DNA from: CAIWHR01 sp963773195
GTDB lineage: Bacteria > Pseudomonadota > Gammaproteobacteria > Burkholderiales > Casimicrobiaceae
Reading direction: 5' to 3'
DNA: 64,000 nucleotides
NCBI GenBank assembly: GCA_963773195.1
Contig: CAVZAE010000014.1
Location: 33,068-97,067, forward strand
In this document: piece after piece, positions 8,054 through 17,109 of the stretch
Layout: each line of letters begins with the position of its first letter
Position numbering within the stretch: the stretch's first letter is position 1
Made by a program: the position numbers and the translations under genes
Notes under the pieces: model-generated
Seen by the model: the letters and a program-made list of their open reading frames with translations, nothing else
What the model was told of the DNA's origin: nothing
The model's database searches: none

Positions 8054-9385
8054 GTGCCGCAGAAGCTTTTCATCCGCACGTTCGGTTGCCAGATGAACGA
8101 GTACGACTCGGACAAGATGGCCGACGTGCTCGCCGCCTCCGATGGTCTGGCGCTCGCCGACCGGCCCGAGGACGCCGACGTGATCCTGTTCAACACCTGC
8201 TCGGTGCGCGAGAAGGCGCAGGAGCGCGTGTTCCACGATCTCGGCCGCGTGCGGGCCCTCAAGGCGGCGAAGCCCCACCTCATCATCGGCGTTGGGGGCT
8301 GTGTCGCGAGCCAGGAGGGCGCGCGCATCGTCAAACGCGCGCCGTACGTCGATGTCGTGTTCGGCCCGCAGACGCTGCATCGGTTGCCGCAGCTGATCCG
8401 CGAGCGGCGCGCGACCGGCCGGCCGCAGGTCGACATCTCCTTTCCCGAGATCGAGAAGTTCGACCACCTGCCGCCGCCCGCTGTCGACGGCGCGACCGCG
8501 TTCGTGTCGATCATGGAGGGCTGCAGCAAATACTGCACGTTCTGCGTCGTGCCGTACACCCGCGGCGAGGAAGTCTCGCGTCCGTTCGACGACGTGCTCA
8601 CGGAAATCGCGGATCTCGCCGACCAGGGTGTCGTCGAGATCACACTGCTGGGCCAGAACGTCAACGCCTACCGCGGCCAGATCGGCGCCACCGAAACGAT
8701 CGCCGACTTCGCGACGCTCGTCGACTATGTCGCGGCGGTCCCGGGCATCGAGCGCATCCGCTATACGACGTCGCACCCGAAGGAGATGACGCCGGCGCTG
8801 ATCGCGGCGTACGGCACGGTCGACAAGCTCGTCTCGCACCTGCACCTGCCGGTGCAATCGGGCTCGGACCGGGTGCTCGCCGCGATGAAGCGCGGCTATA
8901 CCACGCTCGAATACAAGTCGATCGTGCGCCGGCTCCGTGCCGTCCGTTCCGGGCTATCGCTCACGTCGGATTTCATCGTCGGCTTCCCCGGCGAGACCGA
9001 CGCCGACTTCGAGCGCACGATGGCGCTCGCTGCGGACGTAAATTTCGACGGCGCGTTCACGTTCGCCTACAGCCCGCGCCCGGGCACGCCGGCGGCCGAG
9101 CTCGCCGATCAGGTTCCGCCCGAGGTGAAGCAGGCGCGCCTCGAGCGGCTCACCGCACTCCTCGACCTTCAGTACCGCCAATACAGCGATGCAATGGTCG
9201 GCACGCGGCAGCGCGTGCTCGTCACCGGGCCGGCCGTGAAGGATGGGCGCGAGCTGCAAGCCCGCACGGAAAATAACCGCGTCGTCAATTTCGCCGGTGA
9301 GCCGTCGCTCGTCGGCCGCTATGTCGACGTCGCGATCACCGCCGCGCTGGCGCATTCGCTGCGCGGCCAGCAGGTCCCGTCATGA
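8054..9385 (+). CDS. miaB: tRNA-2-methylthio-N6-dimethylallyladenosine synthase MiaB
   Basis: A 443-residue radical-SAM methylthiotransferase that adds the 2-methylthio group to i6A37 of tRNA. The UPF0004 domain has cluster cysteines C12 (TFGCQMNEYDSDKM), C49 (NTCSVREK) and C83 (GGCVAS). The radical-SAM motif CSKYCTFC gives C157, C161 and C164. A TRAM domain closes the protein. The start is GTG (PQKLFIRTFG follows), with GGAG eight bases upstream; an open frame continues further upstream but crosses the riboswitch region and has no family similarity. It heads the conserved miaB-phoH-ybeY-corC-lnt run, here interrupted by a metalloprotease gene. Confidence 0.95.
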   Translation: MPQKLFIRTFGCQMNEYDSDKMADVLAASDGLALADRPEDADVILFNTCSVREKAQERVFHDLGRVRALKAAKPHLIIGVGGCVASQEGARIVKRAPYVDVVFGPQTLHRLPQLIRERRATGRPQVDISFPEIEKFDHLPPPAVDGATAFVSIMEGCSKYCTFCVVPYTRGEEVSRPFDDVLTEIADLADQGVVEITLLGQNVNAYRGQIGATETIADFATLVDYVAAVPGIERIRYTTSHPKEMTPALIAAYGTVDKLVSHLHLPVQSGSDRVLAAMKRGYTTLEYKSIVRRLRAVRSGLSLTSDFIVGFPGETDADFERTMALAADVNFDGAFTFAYSPRPGTPAAELADQVPPEVKQARLERLTALLDLQYRQYSDAMVGTRQRVLVTGPAVKDGRELQARTENNRVVNFAGEPSLVGRYVDVAITAALAHSLRGQQVPS

Positions 9386-9466
9386 CGTCCGTCGGGTCGC
9401 GGCGAACCGCCGCCCGCCACCGTGGTCAGTAGCCGATTCCGATTCTTCCCATTAACGAGGTTTCCG

Positions 9467-10594
9467 ATGTTCCGCTCCGCCCGTCTCCTGAACCCCCGGC
9501 TTCCGCTCGGGGCGTTCGCCCTCTCTGCCCTGACGCTTGCGCTCGCCGGCTGCGCCACCGCGCCTGCGGCCGACGGGCCGCCCGCGGCGACCGCGACAGT
9601 CACCGCGACGCCCGCAGCAGCGACGCCGCCAGCGACCGGCGCCAGACCCGCCGGGCCGGGTGCTGCGGCCCCCGGCGCGACTCCGCCCACAGCTGCAGCA
9701 GCACCCGGCCAGCCCCGCCCGTTTGCCGAAGTGATCAAGGAAGCCAAGGAGAGCCAGGGGCTCTTCCCGATCTGGCAGAAGGATGACAAGGTCTGGATCG
9801 AGATTGCGCCCGACCAGTTCGGCGTCCCGTACCTGTTCACCGCGAACCTGAGCCGCGGCGTCGGTCAGCACAATGTCTACGGCGGCATGATGCTGATGGA
9901 CGGCATCGTCGAGTGGAAGAAGATCGGCAACACCGTCCAGCTGATCGCGAAGAACTACACGTTCACCGGCGGCGCCAACGCGGCGATCGCGCAGGGCGTG
10001 AAGGAAGGCTTCACCGACAGCCTCCTCGGCTCGACGACCGTTGCGAGCCAGCCCCATCCCGACCGCAAGACCGTGCTGGTCGACGCCAACTCGCTGCTGT
10101 TGAGCGACATCCCGGTCGGCGACCGTTTCACGACCGGCGTCCACATGCGGAACTACACGTTCGACGGCAAGAACTCGAGCTTCGAGGCGCTGCGCAACAC
10201 GGCGGATCAATCGACGTTCGTCGTGTCGGCGCACTACCAGAATCCGCGGGCTTCGCTGCCGCCGCCGCTCACGCCGACGCCGCTGCCGCCGAACCCGTTC
10301 CCGCCGTTCACCGTGCTGCCCGACGCGCGCAGCCTGTTCCTGGGCTACACGTACAACATCGCGAAGCTGCCCGACCCGATGCCCGCGCGCACGCGCCGAC
10401 CCGCGCGTCGGCCACTTCGAGAGCGAGGTCTGGGACTTCTCGACCGACACCAAGTACACCGCGAAGACGCACTTCGTGAACCGCTGGCGCCTCGAGAAAA
10501 AAGACCCCGCAGCCGAGACGTCGGAGCCCAAGGAGCCGATCGTGTTCTGGATCGATCGGACGGTCCCCGAGAAATACCGGCCGGCCGTGCGTGA
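9467..10594 (+). CDS. Metalloprotease, N-terminal fragment (before frameshift)
   Basis: The N-terminal part of the split metalloprotease. It opens with a lipoprotein signal (lipobox LALAGC, Cys near residue 29), followed by an Ala/Pro/Thr-rich linker to about residue 80 and then the DUF5118/DUF5117-like region (FPIWQKDDKVWIEIAPDQFGVPYLFT). Family-like sequence ends at about 10390. The last ~68 codons are out-of-frame sequence rich in Arg and should be ignored. Alone it lacks the zinc site. Confidence 0.7.
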   Translation: MFRSARLLNPRLPLGAFALSALTLALAGCATAPAADGPPAATATVTATPAAATPPATGARPAGPGAAAPGATPPTAAAAPGQPRPFAEVIKEAKESQGLFPIWQKDDKVWIEIAPDQFGVPYLFTANLSRGVGQHNVYGGMMLMDGIVEWKKIGNTVQLIAKNYTFTGGANAAIAQGVKEGFTDSLLGSTTVASQPHPDRKTVLVDANSLLLSDIPVGDRFTTGVHMRNYTFDGKNSSFEALRNTADQSTFVVSAHYQNPRASLPPPLTPTPLPPNPFPPFTVLPDARSLFLGYTYNIAKLPDPMPARTRRPARRPLRERGLGLLDRHQVHREDALREPLAPREKRPRSRDVGAQGADRVLDRSDGPREIPAGRA

Positions 10595-12236
10595 CGGCAT
10601 CCTCGAGTGGAACAAGGCCTTCGAGAAGATCGGCTTCAAGGACGCGATCGTCGTCAAGCAGATGGACGCCGATGCGATCTTCGACACCTACGACTCGCGC
10701 CACTCGACCGTGCGCTGGTTCGTCTCCACGGATGCGGGCTTCGCAATCGGGCCTTCGGTCACCGATCCGCGCACCGGCGAGATCCTGGACGCGCAGGTCG
10801 GCATTCCGGAGCTCTGGTCGCGCAGCCGCCGGACCTTCATCGCCGAGCAGGCGCCTTCGGCGTGGCCGGCGTTCGGCGCCGAGGCAGGCGCCGTTGATTT
10901 CGACCCGTACACGTGCGCGTACGCGACGGAGGCGCTGGCCGAGATGCAGTTCGGCCTCGATGTCCTGTTCGAGCGCGGCGACCTGGAGCCCGGCAGCCCC
11001 GAGGCCGATGAGTTCGTCCAGGCGACGCTCAAGGCCGTCGTCATGCACGAGGTCGGACACACGCTCGGCCTTCGTCACAACTTCCGCGCATCGACCGTGT
11101 ACACGCTCGCGCAGATCTCCGATCCGACGTGGAGCCGCGAGCACGGGATCTCGGGCTCGGTGATGGACTACAACCCGTTGAACATTGCCGTGAAGGGCGA
11201 GCGGCAGGGCGCTTACGTCGAGCCGACGATCGGCCCGTACGACTACTGGGCGATCGAGTACGCGTACAGGCCGCTGCCCAGGGACACCGAGAACGACGAG
11301 CTCGCGAAGATCGCCGCGCGCGGCGCCACCGATCCGTTGCTCGCGTTCTCGTCGGACGAGGAAACGATCGCGGGCCTCGACCCCGACGCGAGCCAGTTCG
11401 ATCTCGGTACCGATCCGCTCGTCTACCTGTCGAAGCGGCTCGTGATCTCGCAGGAGCTCTGGCAGCGGCTGCAGGCGAAACAGTTGAAGCCCGGCGAATC
11501 GTATGACGTCCTGCGCCGCAGCTTCGACGCCGGTTTCCGCCAGTTCGGCCAAGCGTCCGCGCTCGTCGCGAAGTACGTCGGCGGCGTCTACTACGTCCGC
11601 GACTACGCCGGCACTGCGAACCGGCCGCTGACGCCGGTTTCACCCGAGAAGCAGCGCGCCGCATTGAAGCTCCTCGCCAACGGCGTGTTCGCCGCCGACA
11701 GCTTCCAGTTCAAGCCGGAGTTCATCCGCAGCATGGGCATCGACTACCTGAACATGCCCGGCACCGGCTTCACGCCCGCCCGCTTCAATCCCGACTTCAG
11801 CCTGCGCAACCGCGTACTGGGTCTGCAGACCGGCGCGTTGAACCAGCTCATGAGCGACACCGTGCTGACCCGGCTCCTCGATTCGGAGATCAAGGTGAGC
11901 AAGAGCGAGCAGGCGCTGACGATCCCGGAGCTCTTCGCGACGCTGCGCGGCACGATCTGGAGCGAGTTGAAGACCGGCGGCTCGATCCCGGGGCCGCGTC
12001 GCGACCTCCAGCGCGAGCACGTGCGCAAGCTCGCGACGATGCTGACGCGTCCGGCGTCGACGACACCGACCGACGCGACCGCGTATGTGCGCGAGGAGGC
12101 GAAGCAGCTCGCAGCACAGCTCAAGGCGGCCGCGAGCTCAGGCAATCGGGACGCGGCGACGCGCGCGCACCTGATCGAATCGGCTTCGACGCTCGACGAG
12201 GCGCTGAAGGCGCCGATGGTCCGCCAGGCGGCGTGA
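10476..12236 (+). CDS. Metalloprotease, C-terminal catalytic fragment
   Basis: The C-terminal part of the split metalloprotease, 586 residues from its first ATG. The true in-frame sequence begins about 85 bases earlier (ADPRVGHFESEVWDF). It carries VVMHEVGHTLGLRHNF with zinc ligands H191, H195 and H201, then the SVMDYNP segment resembling a Met-turn. The rest is the long helical C-terminal part of the family. The ATG at 10476 has no evident ribosome site, so independent translation is doubtful. Confidence 0.75.
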   Translation: MNRWRLEKKDPAAETSEPKEPIVFWIDRTVPEKYRPAVRDGILEWNKAFEKIGFKDAIVVKQMDADAIFDTYDSRHSTVRWFVSTDAGFAIGPSVTDPRTGEILDAQVGIPELWSRSRRTFIAEQAPSAWPAFGAEAGAVDFDPYTCAYATEALAEMQFGLDVLFERGDLEPGSPEADEFVQATLKAVVMHEVGHTLGLRHNFRASTVYTLAQISDPTWSREHGISGSVMDYNPLNIAVKGERQGAYVEPTIGPYDYWAIEYAYRPLPRDTENDELAKIAARGATDPLLAFSSDEETIAGLDPDASQFDLGTDPLVYLSKRLVISQELWQRLQAKQLKPGESYDVLRRSFDAGFRQFGQASALVAKYVGGVYYVRDYAGTANRPLTPVSPEKQRAALKLLANGVFAADSFQFKPEFIRSMGIDYLNMPGTGFTPARFNPDFSLRNRVLGLQTGALNQLMSDTVLTRLLDSEIKVSKSEQALTIPELFATLRGTIWSELKTGGSIPGPRRDLQREHVRKLATMLTRPASTTPTDATAYVREEAKQLAAQLKAAASSGNRDAATRAHLIESASTLDEALKAPMVRQAA

Positions 12237-12267
12237 GTTGGGCGGCCGCACGGGGGGCGGCGCGCGC

Positions 12268-13251
12268 ATGACGGTGCGACGCGAGCAGCACGAGCTCCGG
12301 CTCTCGCCGCTCGACAATCGTGCGCTCGCGAATCTCTGCGGGCCGCTCGACGCGAACCTGCGGCAGATCGAGGCCGCGCTCGATGTCGCCATCGCCCATC
12401 GCGGCGGCGACTTCACGGTCACGGGGACGGCCGTGCAGACAGCGCGCGCTGTCTCCGCGCTGCAGCGTTTCTACGCCGGGGCCGAGAAGCCGCTGTCGGT
12501 CGACGACATCCAGCTCGGCCTGATCGAGATCACCTCGCAGCCGCCCGGCGAAGCGACCGACGACACGAGCCTGCCGCTCCTGCGCACGCGCCGCGCCGAT
12601 CTCCACGGGCGCACGCCCAACCAGACGCTCTACCTGAAGCACATCCAGGAGCACGACATCACGTTCGCGATCGGCCCCGCGGGCACCGGCAAGACGTATC
12701 TGGCCGTCGCCTGCGCCGTAGACGCTCTCGAACGCGACGCCGTCAAGCGCCTCGTGCTCGTGCGTCCCGCGGTCGAGGCCGGCGAGCGCCTGGGTTTTCT
12801 GCCAGGCGACATGGCGCAAAAGGTCGATCCCTACCTGCGACCGCTCTACGACGCGCTTTACGATCTGCTCGGCTTCGAGAAGACGGGGAAGCTCTTCGAA
12901 CGGAGCACCATCGAGATCGCGCCGCTCGCCTACATGCGCGGCCGCACGCTCAACCACTCGTTCATCATCCTGGACGAGGCACAGAACACGACACCCGAGC
13001 AGATGAAGATGTTCCTGACGCGCATCGGGTTCGGCACCAAGGCGGTGATCACCGGCGACGTCACGCAGATCGACCTTGCACGCGGACAAAAGAGCGGGCT
13101 GGTCGAGGCCGATCGGATCCTGGCCGGAGTGCGCGGCATCGCCTTCACGCGCTTCACCGCGGCCGACGTCGTACGGCATCCGCTCGTGCAGAAGATCATC
13201 AGCGCCTACGAGCGCGACATCGCAGCGAAGACACCCGACGCGGACCGCTGA
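12268..13251 (+). CDS. ybeZ: PhoH-like ATPase (YbeZ)
   Basis: A 327-residue PhoH-family nucleotide-binding protein, the YbeZ partner of the endoribonuclease YbeY in rRNA maturation and quality control. Walker A is GPAGTGKT (136-143) and Walker B is IILDEAQN near 245, with the family segments LVRPAVEAGERLGFLPGD and TRIGFGTKAVITGDVTQIDL. The ATG at 12268 is preferred because a GGGGGGCGG stretch precedes it by 7 bases; an in-frame TTG ten codons upstream (12238) is possible. Its stop overlaps the ybeY start by one base. Confidence 0.93.
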   Translation: MTVRREQHELRLSPLDNRALANLCGPLDANLRQIEAALDVAIAHRGGDFTVTGTAVQTARAVSALQRFYAGAEKPLSVDDIQLGLIEITSQPPGEATDDTSLPLLRTRRADLHGRTPNQTLYLKHIQEHDITFAIGPAGTGKTYLAVACAVDALERDAVKRLVLVRPAVEAGERLGFLPGDMAQKVDPYLRPLYDALYDLLGFEKTGKLFERSTIEIAPLAYMRGRTLNHSFIILDEAQNTTPEQMKMFLTRIGFGTKAVITGDVTQIDLARGQKSGLVEADRILAGVRGIAFTRFTAADVVRHPLVQKIISAYERDIAAKTPDADR

Positions 13252-13718
13252 TGAGGGGGCGCCCCCCACGGCTTGCGCTCACCGTCCAGCAGGCAACGGC
13301 GGCTGCGACACTGCCCCCGGTCGCGCTTCTGCGCCGCTGGGCAAGGGCGGCGCAGGAACGCGATTGCATGGTGACCGTGCGCTTCGTCGGCACGCGCGAG
13401 GGCCAGACGCTGAACTCGCTCTACCGCGGCAAGGACTACGCGACCAACGTGCTCACGTTCGTGTACGATGGCGAGACGCTCGAAGGCGACATCGTGCTCT
13501 GTACGCCCGTGCTGCGACAGGAGGCGAAGGCGCAGGGCAAGCCCTTCGCCGATCATTGCGCCCACCTCGTCGTCCACGGCATGCTGCACCTGCAGGGCTA
13601 CGAACACGACACCTCCCGCACGGCGCGAGCGATGGAAGCGCGCGAAACGGCGATCCTGGCCACTCTTGGCATTCCCGATCCGTACGCGCGGCCGCGCGTC
13701 GCGGCGCGGCGCGCCTAG
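13251..13718 (+). CDS. ybeY: Endoribonuclease YbeY
   Basis: A 155-residue single-strand-specific metallo-endoribonuclease involved in 16S rRNA 3' processing and 70S quality control. The zinc-binding motif H-x3-H-x5-H is present as HGMLHLQGYEH (H109, H113, H119). Other family marks are LNSLYRGKDYATNVLTF and GDIVLCTPV. The start ATG overlaps the phoH stop (TGATG), so the two are translationally coupled. The corC start follows the stop by 3 bases. Length is normal for the family. Confidence 0.95.
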   Translation: MRGRPPRLALTVQQATAAATLPPVALLRRWARAAQERDCMVTVRFVGTREGQTLNSLYRGKDYATNVLTFVYDGETLEGDIVLCTPVLRQEAKAQGKPFADHCAHLVVHGMLHLQGYEHDTSRTARAMEARETAILATLGIPDPYARPRVAARRA

Positions 13719-13721
13719 CCG

Positions 13722-14612
13722 ATGGAAGAGCGCGACGACAAGTCCGGCCGGCCCACGCTGCTCGAGCGGCTCTCGGCGTTCCTGACGCGCGAGCCCGAGG
13801 ATCGCGAGGAACTCCTCGATCTCCTGCACGGCGCCTTCGAGCGCAAGCTCCTCGACGCCGATGCGCTGTCGATGATCGAAGGCGTGCTGCAAGTCTCCGA
13901 GATGACGGTGCGCGACATCATGATCCCGCGCGCGCAGATGGACGTCGTCTCGATCGACGACGATCCTTCCGAATTCATCCCCGTCGTGCTCGAGACGCGC
14001 CACTCGCGATTCCCGGCCATCGGCGAGAACAAGGACGACGTGATCGGCATCCTGCTCGCGAAGGAGCTCCTGAACTGGTATCGCAGCCCCGAGACCTTCA
14101 ACCTGCGCGACACGCTGCGCCCGGCAGTATTCGTGCCGGAGTCGAAGCGGCTGAACGTGCTGCTCCGCGAGTTCCGCGCCAACCGCAATCACATCGCGAT
14201 CGTCGTCGACGAGTACGGCGGCGTCTCGGGCCTGGTCACGATCGAGGACGTGCTGGAGCAGATCGTCGGCGACATCGAAGACGAGTACGACTTCGACGAG
14301 AGCGAGGACAACATCATTGCCGAGGCGGGCGGCCGCTACCGCGTGAAGGCGCAGACCGAGATTGACGACTTCAACACGCACTTCGACACCGATTTCGCCA
14401 ACGACGAGTTCGACACGGTGGGCGGGCTCGTCCTGCAGGCGTTCGGGCGCCTGCCCAAGCGCGGCGAGGCGACGACGATCGGCGAGCTCCGGTTCCGCGT
14501 CGTGCGCGCCGACTCCCGCCGCCTCTACACTCTCGAAGTGGAGCCGGTGATGCCGGCGGCGCCGCCCCCGCCCGCCGTGCCCGCATCGAATCCCGACGCC
14601 GCAGGTCACTGA
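13722..14612 (+). CDS. corC: HlyC/CorC family CBS-domain protein
   Basis: A 296-residue cytoplasmic protein with two CBS domains (about 65-190; MTVRDIMIPRAQMDVVSIDDDPSEF, then VPESKRLNVLLREFRANRNHIAIVVDEYGGVSGLVTIEDVLEQIVGDIEDEYD) and a C-terminal CorC_HlyC FAD-like domain (TEIDDFNTHFDTDF..DTVGGLV). It lacks the DUF21 transmembrane domain, as in E. coli CorC/YbeX. Linked to Mg/Co efflux and, through its fixed position beside ybeY, to ribosome homeostasis. The C-terminal tail is Pro/Ala-rich and probably unstructured. It lies 3 bases after ybeY and 22 before lnt. Confidence 0.92.
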   Translation: MEERDDKSGRPTLLERLSAFLTREPEDREELLDLLHGAFERKLLDADALSMIEGVLQVSEMTVRDIMIPRAQMDVVSIDDDPSEFIPVVLETRHSRFPAIGENKDDVIGILLAKELLNWYRSPETFNLRDTLRPAVFVPESKRLNVLLREFRANRNHIAIVVDEYGGVSGLVTIEDVLEQIVGDIEDEYDFDESEDNIIAEAGGRYRVKAQTEIDDFNTHFDTDFANDEFDTVGGLVLQAFGRLPKRGEATTIGELRFRVVRADSRRLYTLEVEPVMPAAPPPPAVPASNPDAAGH

Positions 14613-14634
14613 CGGTGCACCGCCGCGGCTGCCG

Positions 14635-16200
14635 ATGAGCTTCGCGCCGTCGCTGCCGGCTTGGTTCGCGTTCGCTGCGGGTGCGGCCACCGTATTCGGG
14701 TTCGCGCCGTTGGGCGCGGCGCTGCTTCCGCTCGTAACCCTGGCCCTACTTTTCGTGCTTTGGCAGGACGCGCCGACTTCGCGCGCTGCCGTGCGCACCG
14801 GCTTCGCGTTCGGCGTCGGCCTCTTCGGTGCGGGCGTCTCGTGGGTCTACATCGCGATCCACACGTTTGGCGGGATGCCGGCCGGGCTCGCCGCGATCGG
14901 GACGGCGGGTTTCGTCGCGTATCTCGCGCTGTTCCCCGCCGCGGCCGGCTTCCTCGCCGCACGCTGGACGGCACCGCGGACGTGGCAGCGCGCGCTGGCG
15001 AGCGCCGGCGCATGGACCGCGCTGGAATGGCTTCGCAGTTGGCTCCTCTCCGGATTCGGCTGGCTTGCGCTGGGCTACAGCCAGGCGCCCGGCAGCCCGC
15101 TTGCAGGCTATGCGCCCATCGGCGGTGTGTTTGCGGTAACGCTCGCCCTCGCGCTTGTCGCGGCGGCGATTGCACTCGCCATCGATGGGTTCGCAGCGCG
15201 TGCCTGGCGTCGCGTCGTCGTCCTTACCGCAGCGACGGTCGCGCTCGGCGCGATCGGTCTCGCGCTTGGAAGGGTCGCCTGGACGGCCCCCGTAGGCGCG
15301 CCGATTGGCGTATCGCTCGTGCAGGGCAACGTGCTGCAGGACCTCAAGTTCGATCCGGATTTCCGCACGCGGACCTTCGATCTCTACACGGAGCTCGCTG
15401 CCACCTCGCGCGGCCGGCTGATCGTGCTGCCCGAAAGCGCGTTCCCGGTGTTCGCCGACGAGGTGCCCGAAACGGTGCTGCTCGCGCTCCTGCGTACCGC
15501 GGCGGACCGCAACGGCGATCTGCTGCTCGGCCTGTTCACGCTGGAACCGCCGTTGCCCGGAAGCGAGCAGCCGCGCTATTACAACAGTGTCGTCACGCTC
15601 GGCACGGCCCCAACGCAGCTCTATCGCAAGCGCCATCTCGTCCCGTTCGGCGAGACGATCCCGCTCGAAGGCATGCTCGGGGCCGCCCTCCGCGCGCTGC
15701 TTGCAATCCCGATCGCCAGCCAGTCGGCCGGAGCGGCCGACCAGCCGCCGCTCGAGGTCGCCGGACAGAAGATCGCGGTCGACATCTGTTACGAGGACGC
15801 CTTCGGCGCCGACATCCGCCCGCAAGCCGAACGGGCGACGATCCTCGTCAACGTCACCAATGACGCGTGGTACGGCCGCTCGATCGCCGCGGAACAGCAC
15901 GCCCAGATCGCGCAGATGCGCGCCCTCGAGAGCGGACGCCCCATGCTGCGCGCCACGAACACCGGGATCACGTCGGCGATCGCGCCCGACGGTCGCGAGC
16001 TCGCGCGGCTGCCGTGGTTCACTCGCGGCATCCTCGAGGTCGAAGTCTCCGGGCGGACCGGGCTCACGCCGTACGTCCGCTGGGGCGACCTGCCGGTGGC
16101 CGCCGTTGCCATCGCGCTCCTGATCGCAGTCGTCATCTCCGCGCGCCGGAAACCCGTTGCGCGCGCCGGCGAATCCGCTTCGTTCTCCCGGGATCTCTAA
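14635..16200 (+). CDS. lnt: Apolipoprotein N-acyltransferase Lnt
   Basis: A 521-residue inner-membrane enzyme that adds the third acyl chain to the N-terminal Cys of lipoproteins. About seven hydrophobic segments fill residues 1-210, then comes the periplasmic nitrilase-like domain with the catalytic triad E268 (LPESAFPVF), K332 (YRKRHLVPFGE) and C385 (DICYEDAFG). A final membrane helix lies near 485-505. Length matches E. coli Lnt (512). It is followed after only 6 bases by an ABC ATPase gene, so the last genes of the operon may include that transporter. Confidence 0.95.
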   Translation: MSFAPSLPAWFAFAAGAATVFGFAPLGAALLPLVTLALLFVLWQDAPTSRAAVRTGFAFGVGLFGAGVSWVYIAIHTFGGMPAGLAAIGTAGFVAYLALFPAAAGFLAARWTAPRTWQRALASAGAWTALEWLRSWLLSGFGWLALGYSQAPGSPLAGYAPIGGVFAVTLALALVAAAIALAIDGFAARAWRRVVVLTAATVALGAIGLALGRVAWTAPVGAPIGVSLVQGNVLQDLKFDPDFRTRTFDLYTELAATSRGRLIVLPESAFPVFADEVPETVLLALLRTAADRNGDLLLGLFTLEPPLPGSEQPRYYNSVVTLGTAPTQLYRKRHLVPFGETIPLEGMLGAALRALLAIPIASQSAGAADQPPLEVAGQKIAVDICYEDAFGADIRPQAERATILVNVTNDAWYGRSIAAEQHAQIAQMRALESGRPMLRATNTGITSAIAPDGRELARLPWFTRGILEVEVSGRTGLTPYVRWGDLPVAAVAIALLIAVVISARRKPVARAGESASFSRDL

Positions 16201-16206
16201 TTCGCG

Positions 16207-17109
16207 ATGGCCTTCGAACTCCTGATCCGCGGTCTCTCCAAGACCTACCCCAACGGCGTCAAGGCGCTGTCCGACGTCACGCTGACCATCCCCGCGGGCA
16301 TGTTCGGCCTGCTGGGACCCAACGGCGCCGGCAAGTCGACGCTCATGCGTACGCTGGCGACGCTGCAGGAAGCCGACGCCGGCACGGCGCGGATCGGCGA
16401 TATCGACGTCCTGCGCGACAAGGACGCCGTGCGCCGGACGCTCGGTTACCTGCCGCAGGATTTCGGCGTCTACCCGAAGGTCTCGGCGGAAACGCTCCTC
16501 GACCATCTCGCGCGCCTCAAGGGACTCGAGAACCGCCAGGAGCGACGCGACGTCGTGGCCACGCTGCTCCGGCAGACGAATCTCTACGACGTGCGCAGGA
16601 AGGCGCTGGGCGGATTCTCGGGCGGCATGCGGCAGCGGTTCGGCATCGCGCAAGCGTTGCTCGGCAATCCGCGCCTCGTCATCGTCGACGAGCCCACCGC
16701 CGGCCTCGACCCCGAGGAACGCGTCCGCTTCCACAACCTGCTGGCCGAGATCGGCGAGAACGTGATCGTGATCCTGTCGACGCACATCGTCTCCGATGTC
16801 TCGGATCTTTGCGCGCGGATGGCGATCATCGACCGGGGCCGGGTGCTCTTGACCGGCGAGCCGGCGCGACTCACGGCCGCACTCGAGAATCGCGTCTGGC
16901 AGAAGGAAATCGCGCGGAGCGAGCTCGACGCGACCAAGGCGGCCCACCCGGTGATCTCGACGCGGCTCAAGGCCGGCAGGACGCTCGTCAACGTCGTGGC
17001 CGACGCGATGCCGGGACCTGGTTTCGCATCGATTCCACCGACGCTCGAGGACGTCTACTTCGACGCCATCGCGAGGCGCCAGGAGGCCCCGCTGCGCGAG
17101 GTCGCGTGA
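16207..17109 (+). CDS. ABC transporter ATP-binding protein
   Basis: A 300-residue ABC ATPase of the CcmA/multidrug type. Walker A is GPNGAGKST (37-45), the Q-loop is in YLPQDFG (about 96), the signature reads FSGGMRQR (about 140), Walker B is LVIVDEPTAGLD, and the H-loop is in STHIVSD. About 90 residues beyond the ATPase core form a C-terminal extension. Its stop overlaps the start of the permease/M1-peptidase fusion by one base, so the two act together. The substrate is unknown. Related pairs are found scattered in proteobacteria. Confidence 0.9.
   Translation: MAFELLIRGLSKTYPNGVKALSDVTLTIPAGMFGLLGPNGAGKSTLMRTLATLQEADAGTARIGDIDVLRDKDAVRRTLGYLPQDFGVYPKVSAETLLDHLARLKGLENRQERRDVVATLLRQTNLYDVRRKALGGFSGGMRQRFGIAQALLGNPRLVIVDEPTAGLDPEERVRFHNLLAEIGENVIVILSTHIVSDVSDLCARMAIIDRGRVLLTGEPARLTAALENRVWQKEIARSELDATKAAHPVISTRLKAGRTLVNVVADAMPGPGFASIPPTLEDVYFDAIARRQEAPLREVA

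Larger units (their letters stand above)
9467..12236 (+). pseudogene. Zinc-dependent metalloprotease lipoprotein, split by a one-base frameshift
   Basis: Two overlapping frames together encode one protein of the large zinc-dependent metalloprotease family with DUF5117/DUF4953-type domains. The N-terminal lipoprotein part is in one frame and the catalytic part in another. The break is at about 10391: deleting the A there restores MPARRADPRVGHF across the junction and a continuous protein of about 922 residues. The catalytic part has HEVGHTLGLRH, a metzincin-type zinc site. The gene stands alone between miaB and phoH, where these two are normally adjacent. Either the gene is inactive, or the base is a consensus error. 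The upstream AGG is seven bases before the ATG at 9467. Confidence 0.75.

Noticed and set aside
12238..12267. TTG start of the PhoH-like protein ten codons upstream
   Set aside because: A Gly-rich leader without family similarity; the ATG at 12268 has a purine-rich ribosome site.
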